Source: JAUHWS01 sp964571805 | Lineage (GTDB): Bacteria > Patescibacteriota > Gracilibacteria > UM-FILTER-43-11 | Direction: 5' to 3' | DNA: 10,138 nucleotides | Assembly (NCBI GenBank): GCA_964571805.1 | Contig: CAZNDI010000034.1 | Location: 1 to 10,138, forward strand | Part shown: positions 5,798 through 10,138 of the stretch, in pieces | How positions within the stretch are numbered: the stretch's first letter is position 1 | Layout of the letters: the number at the start of each line of letters is the position of its first letter | Notes under the pieces: model-generated | Database searches by the model: none | Seen by the model: the letters and a program-made list of their open reading frames with translations, nothing else | Told to the model about the DNA's origin: nothing | Made by a program: the position numbers and the translations under genes

Positions 5798-6418
5798 ATG
5801 GCTGGATTCTTTGAAGAACGCTTGAGGGGCCTAGAAAATGGGGGTGGAATGCTTTATGATGCCTTTTCTAGAGGGATAAAACAAGGCTTTGGATGGCAAG
5901 AAATCCCGGAAGCTTCACCAGGCCTAGCGGGATGGGTGGTTGAAAGTGTCCGTGCAGCCATAGATGGACTTTTTGACAAAGACAAGGGCCTATTGCGCTT
6001 TGATCAAGGGTATAAATTGAATCCCTGGGAAGCAGAAAGTGTTTGGAATCCGTTTCGCCACGTGAGGCGGGCCGTTTCGGCTGTTTTAAATACAGGCATA
6101 ACTGCTACTACAAAATTCGTAGGAATCTGGAGTCCTTCGGCGGGAAATTTTTTTAGTAGAATGCTTCAAGGGTTATCCACAACAATCTTAGCCCCTGTTT
6201 TGGGAGATATCTCTCCTTATATCGGACCGCGTCAGCCTTCTATTTACAATGATGGAAGCTATAAAGCCGCTAACAGCGATTATTATGGACAAAGTGCAGC
6301 AAACAGCAGTGATTACACACCAGCGGCCGCCCCCGCCCCTACTCCGCCCGTAGTCGTTGAAAATGTTGTTGCCGAAACAGCCCCCGTTCCCACTGAAGCC
6401 ATTGCTAAGGCTGCTTAA
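5798..6418 (+). CDS. Unrecognised 206-residue protein with Ala/Pro-rich tail
   Basis: I do not recognise this protein. Residues 1-140 look folded, with repeated tryptophan- and arginine-containing helices (GFGWQEIPEASPGLAGW, NPWEAESVWNPFRHVRRAV) and a mildly hydrophobic stretch around 110-140 (MLQGLSTTILAPVLG). There is no signal peptide. Residues 145-206 are low complexity: two related ten-residue units (AANSDYYGQS, AANSSDYTPA) are followed by a run of Ala, Pro and Val ending EAIAKAA. Such tails often act as flexible linkers or are displayed. The gene has a strong promoter of its own and is therefore probably well expressed. Its last 14 bases overlap the 3' end of the convergent histidine phosphatase gene. 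Reality of the gene is well supported by the promoter and length; function is open. Confidence 0.75.
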   Translation: MAGFFEERLRGLENGGGMLYDAFSRGIKQGFGWQEIPEASPGLAGWVVESVRAAIDGLFDKDKGLLRFDQGYKLNPWEAESVWNPFRHVRRAVSAVLNTGITATTKFVGIWSPSAGNFFSRMLQGLSTTILAPVLGDISPYIGPRQPSIYNDGSYKAANSDYYGQSAANSSDYTPAAAPAPTPPVVVENVVAETAPVPTEAIAKAA

Positions 6419-7019
6419 ATATCGGCACAGCAACGATTTGCTTTTGATGATCCCATTTTTTACAAAGCAGCAAAGAGTCAGCATTTTTAAAATGAACATC
6501 AAGTAGAACATCTTGCCATTTTATCTCATAGAAAGCTGCGTAAACCATTTTACCCAAATCACCATGAGTGACCAACAAGATATTGGCCTCAGAAGATTCA
6601 TTTTCAAGAAGTTTTAAGACTTGCTTGGCTCTTTCAAAGAGTTCGGGAAAGGTTTCTGCATTTTTGGGGGATAAAAAATAAGTGGTGTGCTGGGTTTTGA
6701 GGATGTTTTTCTTACAGTATTTTTCGATTTCGGAGACTTTCTTTCCTGTCATCACACCAAAATCCCGTTCGATCAGTTCCGGGAGGGGCGTTGGTTTTTC
6801 GGTGTGGAGGATGTGGCTTAAAATCTCTGCGGTTTGAATGGCTCGTTTGAGGGGGGAGGTGTAAATTTTATCTATTTTTAGGCCTGAATCCCTCAAAGAC
6901 TCGGCGAGTTTTTCTGATTGTTCAATACCCATATTCGTCAAAGGGGTGTCCCGGTGTCCATTGAGGATTCCGTTGGCATTGTCTTCGTCTTGTCCGTGTC
7001 GGGCGAGGTAGAGGTTCAA
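6405..7019 (-). CDS. Histidine phosphatase superfamily protein (phosphoglycerate mutase-like)
   Basis: A 204-residue cytosolic protein of the branch-1 histidine phosphatase family (GpmB/CobC/PhoE-like). The catalytic set is visible: R7-H8-G9, where H8 is the phosphate acceptor, R59 in SPLKRA, E84 in the ERDFG segment and the second histidine H152 in VTHGD. Reaction: phosphoryl transfer or hydrolysis on a small phosphorylated substrate, which the sequence does not identify. The start codon is TTG at 7017-7019; the only in-frame codons back to the preceding stop are not starts, and MNLYLARHG is a standard family opening. It follows the Fic-family gene by 21 bp and is probably in the same transcript. 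Its 3' end overlaps the convergent 206-residue gene by 14 bp. No Shine-Dalgarno sequence is present. Confidence 0.9.
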   Translation of the reverse strand: MNLYLARHGQDEDNANGILNGHRDTPLTNMGIEQSEKLAESLRDSGLKIDKIYTSPLKRAIQTAEILSHILHTEKPTPLPELIERDFGVMTGKKVSEIEKYCKKNILKTQHTTYFLSPKNAETFPELFERAKQVLKLLENESSEANILLVTHGDLGKMVYAAFYEIKWQDVLLDVHFKNADSLLLCKKWDHQKQIVAVPIFKQP

Positions 7020-7040
7020 AGGATGATCAATTAGGCTATT

Positions 7041-7913
7041 TTATGCTCCGATTTTCCAAACATTCTTTTCCAAAAAAGCTTCAATCGTTTGTCGGCCGGC
7101 TTTATTGATCAAATTTGAATGGGATAATTTGTTTATTTTTGCATAATCAGCCAATGTGATAATCTTTTTCCCTTCCAGGTAAGCCAATCTTTTGTGATAA
7201 CTATTAGTCAAAGCTTTCCCTACAATTTCTTCCATGAGCTTAGTCGTTCCTCTCTCTTGAAATTCCTTGAAGGCTTCATAATAATTTTGCCGATCAATAA
7301 ATTTGATATTTATGGGGACAAAGCCTTCCCGGATCAGCAAAAAATTATTAATGACCCGGCCAATGCGACCATTGCCATCCATAAACGGGTGAATGTACTC
7401 AAAATCATGATGTAATTTTGCAATCCGTTTGATGATATTTTCGTGACTTTTGGCCTGATATTCGGCTAACATCTTTTCCAATCTCTCCACAATTTCTTGA
7501 GGCGCTGGAGCAATATGACTCCCCACTCGAACATATTCGTTATCCATACGAAATCTTCCAGCAATATTGTCTTGAATATTGGCGAGAAGCATTTTGTGTA
7601 GGGATAAAATGACATCTAGAGTCAGCTCTTGTTCTTTGGATTTTTTATCAATGTATGAAACAACTCGGGCAAGATTCTTGGCCTCAAAAAGCTCTCGCTC
7701 CGTGATAAAGCGATCCAAATCGATCTGGAGCAGTATTTTTTCCGTTTCCTCCAGGCTCAGAGTGCTGTTTTCAATCGCGTTGGAGTTGTAGACTTGTTCG
7801 CCAACTTCGGCTTCAGCAATAAGGGCCAGGAGTGAATCCTTTCCTATGGATGCTGAATAGTACCTTTCACGAAGAAAATTGATCTGATGGTAAAAATTGA
7901 GTATTTTTGACAT
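7041..7913 (-). CDS. Fic-family protein (class II) with C-terminal DNA-binding-like segment
   Basis: A 290-residue Fic protein. Such enzymes usually transfer AMP from ATP to hydroxyl side chains of target proteins. The catalytic motif is complete: HPFMDGNGRIGR at residues 175-186, with H175, and N181 and R183 in the phosphate-binding loop. The N-terminal inhibitory motif (S/T)xxxE(G/N) is present as SNAIEN (44-49), with E48, which places it in class II: autoinhibited by its own N-terminus. Residues 253-289 (LADYAKINKLSHSNLINKA, then a basic-aromatic end KNVWKIG) resemble an excisionase-type helix-turn-helix, suggesting DNA binding. It is first in an operon with the histidine phosphatase, 21 bp apart. 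The ATG is six bases after the -10 box, so the mRNA is predicted leaderless. A long palindrome over the promoter fits autoregulation. Confidence 0.92.
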   Translation of the reverse strand: MSKILNFYHQINFLRERYYSASIGKDSLLALIAEAEVGEQVYNSNAIENSTLSLEETEKILLQIDLDRFITERELFEAKNLARVVSYIDKKSKEQELTLDVILSLHKMLLANIQDNIAGRFRMDNEYVRVGSHIAPAPQEIVERLEKMLAEYQAKSHENIIKRIAKLHHDFEYIHPFMDGNGRIGRVINNFLLIREGFVPINIKFIDRQNYYEAFKEFQERGTTKLMEEIVGKALTNSYHKRLAYLEGKKIITLADYAKINKLSHSNLINKAGRQTIEAFLEKNVWKIGA

Positions 7914-7919
7914 AGTCTT

Positions 7920-7948
7920 ATCTTAGCAAATTTTCACGTTTTTGTAAA
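7920..7948 (-). promoter_or_regulatory. Leaderless promoter of the Fic-family gene
   Basis: On the minus strand TTTACA (7943-7948) and TAAGAT (7920-7925) are separated by exactly 17 bases. Six bases lie between the -10 box and the ATG at 7913, so transcription should start at or within a base of the start codon. There is no Shine-Dalgarno sequence. The -35 box and most of the spacer are inside the 32-bp palindrome at 7931-7962. Confidence 0.7.
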
Positions 7949-7962
7949 CATAATCGTGAAAA
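7931..7962. promoter_or_regulatory. 32-bp palindromic operator, copy 1
   Basis: TTTTCACG (7931-7938) is matched by CGTGAAAA (7955-7962), and inner bases continue the dyad, including TGT (7943-7945) against ACA (7948-7950). By hand, 13 of 16 positions per arm are symmetric. It covers the -35 region of the Fic-gene promoter and the -35 and spacer of a promoter facing the other way. Confidence 0.75.
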
Positions 7963-7970
7963 AATAATAT
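7942..7970 (+). promoter_or_regulatory. Divergent promoter facing away from the Fic gene
   Basis: TTGTAA (7942-7947) and TAATAT (7965-7970) on the plus strand are spaced by 17 bases. The predicted start is near 7977. No reading frame with an ATG lies between there and the terminator-like element at 8065-8091, so the product would be an untranslated RNA of about 115 bases. Confidence 0.45.
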
Positions 7971-7981
7971 AAAAAGCCTAT

Positions 7982-8013
7982 TTTTCACGTTTTTGATCTC
8001 ATAATCGTAAATT
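7982..8013. promoter_or_regulatory. 32-bp palindromic operator, copy 2 (degenerate right arm)
   Basis: TTTTCACGTTTTTG (7982-7995) is identical to the left part of copy 1, and CATAATCGT (8000-8008) repeats at the same spacing on the right. The last arm has decayed (CGTAAATT instead of CGTGAAAA). The two copies begin 51 bp apart. The conserved spacing across a variable middle (GTAA versus ATCT) points to protein recognition of the outer parts. Confidence 0.65.
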
Positions 8014-8064
8014 TCTCTGCGGCAGGGACCGCAAGGGGTTTTTCGATCAGTGTTAGAGTTCAAC

Positions 8065-8091
8065 TGACTAGAGCTGGTCAATGTTTTTTTT
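8065..8091 (+). terminator. Weak intrinsic terminator with no gene upstream
   Basis: The stem TGACTA (8065-8070) and TGGTCA (8075-8080) has six pairs including one G-T, with a four-base loop. ATG and then eight Ts (8084-8091) follow. The stem is short and A-T rich, so strength is doubtful. No plus-strand coding sequence lies between 6418 and here, so if it works it ends an unannotated transcript. Confidence 0.4.
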
Positions 8092-8154
8092 CTTTCCTGG
8101 CTTTTGACATGGAATCACTTTTAACCTTAAAATCAAATTAACAATAATAATATA

Positions 8155-8183
8155 TTGACAATCGATAAATATTCCATTAAGTT
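8155..8183 (+). promoter_or_regulatory. Probable promoter of the DUF2975-XRE operon
   Basis: A perfect TTGACA (8155-8160) is followed after 17 bases by TAAGTT (8178-8183), a weak -10. Transcription would start about 15 bases before the ATG at 8205. An alternative -10 (TAAAAT, 8196-8201) lies immediately before the start codon but has no spaced -35. Confidence 0.45.
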
Positions 8184-8204
8184 TTTGCGTGGTTGTAAAA
8201 TTTA

Positions 8205-8702
8205 ATGAACTATTTTATGAAACGGGGATCAACACTATTTCTTCAAGTAGCCATTGTACTCATCGGCATCGGCGCGCTGGCTCTCATACTGTGGCAACCC
8301 CGCTTGGATGGAGTGGAGGCGCATGCCACACTCTTTCAAATCTATTTCACCGACCTGTTTCAGAATTATGTTTATGTCGCGTGCATTCCGTTTTTTGTGG
8401 CTTTGTATCAAGCCTTTACCTTGCTCAAATACATCACGGAAAATAAAGTATTCACCCTCGACTCCGTGAAAACATTACGCATTATAAAACACTGTGCCAT
8501 AATGATTGTGGCTTTTATTACTGTAGCGGAAGTCTACTTTTTCGTGGTGCAGTTCAGGGTGGAAGAAGGCATTGCGAAAGGTTTTGTCATTGGCCTGGTG
8601 ATGATTTTTCTCTCTACAGTCATCGCCACCGCAACGGCGGTGTTTGAAAGACTTTTACAAAGTGCCGTTGAACTAAAGAACGAAAACGACCTAACTGTTT
8701 GA
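8205..8702 (+). CDS. DUF2975-family four-helix membrane protein
   Basis: A 165-residue integral membrane protein with four hydrophobic segments at about residues 10-30, 52-75, 93-115 and 124-147, and short polar ends. The helix layout, the conserved FTLDSVKTLRIIKHCA loop before helix three, and an XRE-type regulator immediately downstream match the DUF2975 family (compare the YoaS/YozG pair in Bacillus subtilis). Biochemical function of the family is not established. The pair is thought to be a membrane component with its own repressor. The ATG at 8205 is used; M5 is a possible alternative. It ends with TGA, four bases before the next start, so the two are translationally linked. Codon use looks somewhat more GC-rich than in the flanking genes, so the pair may have been acquired. 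Confidence 0.8.
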   Translation: MNYFMKRGSTLFLQVAIVLIGIGALALILWQPRLDGVEAHATLFQIYFTDLFQNYVYVACIPFFVALYQAFTLLKYITENKVFTLDSVKTLRIIKHCAIMIVAFITVAEVYFFVVQFRVEEGIAKGFVIGLVMIFLSTVIATATAVFERLLQSAVELKNENDLTV

Positions 8703-8706
8703 CCCT

Positions 8707-8910
8707 ATGGCAATCATCATCAACATCGACGTCATGCTGGCCAAAAGAAAAATGAGCGTCACTGAGCTGGCCGAGAAAGTGGGCATCACCATGGCCAATA
8801 TTTCCATATTGAAAAACGGAAAAGCCAAAGCGATCCGATTATCCACCTTGGAAGGGATTTGCAACGCTTTGGAATGTCAACCTGGCGATATTATAGAGTA
8901 TAAAAATTAA
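8707..8910 (+). CDS. Short XRE/Cro-type DNA-binding protein (YozG-like)
   Basis: A 67-residue protein made almost entirely of one Cro/CI helix-turn-helix domain. The fold reads DVMLAKRKMSVTELAEKVGI, then the recognition helix TMANISILKNGKAKAIRLST, then LEGICNALECQPGDIIEY. This is the HTH_26-type pattern ending in GDIIEY that is regularly found next to DUF2975 membrane proteins. Expected role: repressor or regulator of its own two-gene operon. It starts four bases after the upstream TGA with no Shine-Dalgarno sequence, so reinitiation from the upstream gene is likely. It contains no ligand domain. Family assignment is firm; the operator was not identified. Confidence 0.9.
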   Translation: MAIIINIDVMLAKRKMSVTELAEKVGITMANISILKNGKAKAIRLSTLEGICNALECQPGDIIEYKN

Positions 8911-9056
8911 GAACAGCCATTTCACCGTCCAACGAAGCTTGTTTCTGTTACTGTTTCAGTGGGATCAACTGGAAAATTTTCTTCAAAATAGTAATTCAAT
9001 GAACAGTATGCGGAAACTCAAACCCAAACTCACACATAGTTTTCGAAGAAAATTTC

Positions 9057-9148
9057 TGGCGGAGAGAGAGGGATTCGAACCCTCGCTGGGGTTAAACCCC
9101 ACTACAGCTTTAGCAAAGCCGCCTCTTCAGCCACTTGAGTATCTCTCC
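9057..9148 (-). tRNA. tRNA-Ser with anticodon GCU (reads AGC/AGU)
   Basis: A full class II tRNA on the minus strand. The acceptor stem GGAGAGA (9142-9148) pairs with TCTCTCC (9061-9067). The anticodon arm has stem CGGCT/AGCTG and loop TTGCTAA, giving anticodon GCT. The long variable arm (TGGGG, loop TTTAA, CCCCA) is the mark of tRNA-Ser. The T arm is GAGGG-TTCGAAT-CCCTC. The discriminator is G (9060), and CCA is encoded (9057-9059). All expected parts are present, so it should be functional. Confidence 0.96.
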
Positions 9149-9292
9149 GCGTATGGTGGACTGCTCAGGCATTTTGCCAGAAATTCGCAGCCTTTGCCAG
9201 TCTTAAAATACTTTTTCCCGTTTTATGGCTTGGGAAAAGGCTTTAAACCCTTCTAAAAACCCGTTTCTCTAATTATCATTTAACTCAACATC

Positions 9293-10138
9293 ATGGCCTT
9301 ATTATCCAACTCTAAAGAAAAGACTCAAAGTATTTTATTTGCCTTAGGCATAAGTCTCTTTGGTGGCCTCTTCCTTTGGAATTTTTGGGGCTATGGAACC
9401 AATGCCCTGGGCCTCAATAGTGTGATTTATGGCTTTTTATTCATAGCTTTCTTCGTCTATATAAAAAGAAAATCCCTCACCAAAAAGAGCTTATTGTGGC
9501 TGCTTCCTTTGAGCTTGATTGTCTTGAGCCTGGGAATTTATACCAACAGCTTCACCAAAAATATCAGCGTATTTTTCCTTCCTTTAATCTTCTTCATCTT
9601 CACCACCCACGAAGTCCACAAAGAAGTGCGGTCTGCCTTATGGAGCAAGTTGATCTTTGTAGAATTTATTTCTGCAGGCTTAGGATATATTGGCTCTGTT
9701 TTTGATGCTTTAAAATTATTCTCCTTCAAAAAAACGCCGCCTGAATCTGCTGATTTGACCCCTTCCAAAAATAATCTCTGGCTTCAAATTATTTTGGGAG
9801 TAGTCCTGTTGCTGGCTCTTTCTACGATCATCATCATCCCTCTTTTATCCTCTGCAGACAGTCAATTCAGTGAAATTTTTTCTGGCCTCATGCAGAAGTT
9901 ATCGGACATATTTGTGAGTTTTTTTAGCGAAGATTTCTTTGCTCGAGCGTTATGTATCGGAATAGGGATGCTATTGCTTTTGGGTTATGGGATCTATTGG
10001 AACACTAAATTTAATGAGAGGTTAGAAATTAAAAATAATGATGAATTCGCTGATAAATATAACATCACCATCGGTATTGTCCTTTCGGGTGTTTTGGCCC
10101 TTTATTTGATCTTCATTGGCATTCAGCTAAAAACTCTT
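9293..10138 (+). CDS. Multi-pass membrane protein, DUF4173-like, 5' part only
   Basis: An open frame from the ATG at 9293 to the window end, 282 codons with no stop, so the C-terminus is missing. Hydrophobic segments lie at about residues 12-30, 40-56, 63-78, 85-100, 118-134, 162-180, 222-238 and 260-277, separated by short charged loops. The spacing, with a loop before helix six (KKTPPESADLTPSKNN) and the segment IGIVLSGVLALYLIFIGIQL at the end, suggests the DUF4173/DUF4153 group of uncharacterised membrane proteins, but I hold this loosely. No enzyme motif is visible. It starts about 145 bp from the tRNA-Ser gene, which is on the other strand. No Shine-Dalgarno sequence is present. The start is supported by MALLSNSKEKTQ, a short polar leader before the first helix. 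Confidence 0.7.
   Translation, partial: MALLSNSKEKTQSILFALGISLFGGLFLWNFWGYGTNALGLNSVIYGFLFIAFFVYIKRKSLTKKSLLWLLPLSLIVLSLGIYTNSFTKNISVFFLPLIFFIFTTHEVHKEVRSALWSKLIFVEFISAGLGYIGSVFDALKLFSFKKTPPESADLTPSKNNLWLQIILGVVLLLALSTIIIIPLLSSADSQFSEIFSGLMQKLSDIFVSFFSEDFFARALCIGIGMLLLLGYGIYWNTKFNERLEIKNNDEFADKYNITIGIVLSGVLALYLIFIGIQLKTL

Larger units (their letters stand above)
7977..8091 (+). ncRNA. Candidate small RNA divergent from the Fic gene
   Basis: Inferred only from signals: a promoter at 7942-7970, a 5-bp hairpin (TGCGG 8018-8022 with CCGCA 8029-8033, loop of six) and a terminal hairpin plus eight Ts at 8065-8091. It includes the second copy of the palindrome (7982-8013). There is no ATG-initiated frame inside. 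No RNA family is recognised. The interval could instead be plain regulatory spacer or the remains of a lost gene. Confidence 0.3.

Noticed and set aside
6188..6511. Minus-strand 107-codon frame
   Set aside because: It lies across the 206-residue gene and the phosphatase in the wrong frame, with a glycine-rich shadow translation.
7041..8013. Fic gene considered as half of a Fic/antitoxin or Doc/Phd toxin-antitoxin pair
   Set aside because: The inhibitory motif is inside the Fic protein itself (class II) and no small antitoxin frame lies next to it; 7963-8204 has no convincing reading frame.
8189..8469. Two alternative plus-strand frames over the DUF2975 gene
   Set aside because: Out of frame with the four-helix protein; translations are rich in Cys, His and Ser and show no domain.
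9057..9148. tRNA-Ser as an integration site for a mobile element
   Set aside because: No integrase, no duplicated tRNA 3' end and no direct repeat of that end elsewhere in the window.
8939..9256. Open frame of 105 codons on the plus strand
   Set aside because: It runs across the tRNA-Ser gene antisense; the peptide around AEREGFEPS is the familiar false translation of a reversed tRNA.
92..9295. Recoding of UGA as glycine, as in some CPR lineages
   Set aside because: TGA ends the 59-residue gene and the DUF2975 gene at sensible places, and no conserved domain is interrupted by an in-frame TGA.
9538..9768. Minus-strand 76-codon frame
   Set aside because: Antisense to the membrane protein at 9293, with no start signals.

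Overview
The window looks like a piece of a small, moderately AT-rich bacterial genome, most simply a member of the Candidate Phyla Radiation (Patescibacteria), possibly near Peregrinibacteria. That placement is inference: there is no ribosomal or other phylum marker. The clues are short, tightly packed genes with frequent strand switches, an almost complete lack of Shine-Dalgarno sequences, several promoters that put transcription start at or next to the start codon, intergenic repeats, and ordinary use of TGA, TAA and TAG as stops. The last point argues against lineages that read UGA as glycine.

Layout. (1) 1-91: GC-rich intergenic repeat. (2) 92-1728, minus strand: a thiol-oxidation operon read as a 59-residue membrane protein, two paralogous membrane-anchored thioredoxins with CPHC active sites, then a DsbB/BdbC-type quinone-linked oxidoreductase. 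(3) 1853-3043, plus: a PLP-dependent aminotransferase, divergent from the operon. (4) 3044-3124: a cluster of 14-bp tandem repeats with an inverted partner. (5) 3125-5652, minus: a PadR regulator, a one-pass membrane protein with a HAAS-like N-terminus, a secreted SLH-domain protein and an 84-residue lysine-rich protein. (6) 5798-6418, plus: an unrecognised 206-residue protein behind a strong promoter. (7) 6405-7913, minus: a Fic-family protein followed by a histidine phosphatase. (8) 7914-8204: a regulatory region with two copies of a 32-bp dyad and a possible small RNA. (9) 8205-8910, plus: a DUF2975 membrane protein and its XRE-type partner. (10) 9057-9148, minus: tRNA-Ser(GCU). (11) 9293-10138, plus: the start of a multi-pass membrane protein that runs off the window.

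How the parts work together. The first operon should form disulfides in exported proteins: the CPHC thioredoxins oxidise substrates and are re-oxidised by the DsbB-like protein. The PadR group looks like an autoregulated cell-envelope operon ending in a surface-layer anchored protein. The Fic gene appears to be autoregulated: the protein carries a C-terminal DNA-binding-like segment and a long palindrome covers its promoter. The same palindrome overlaps a promoter pointing the other way, which leads to an orphan terminator about 115 bases on. This is the most interesting undescribed element I see here.
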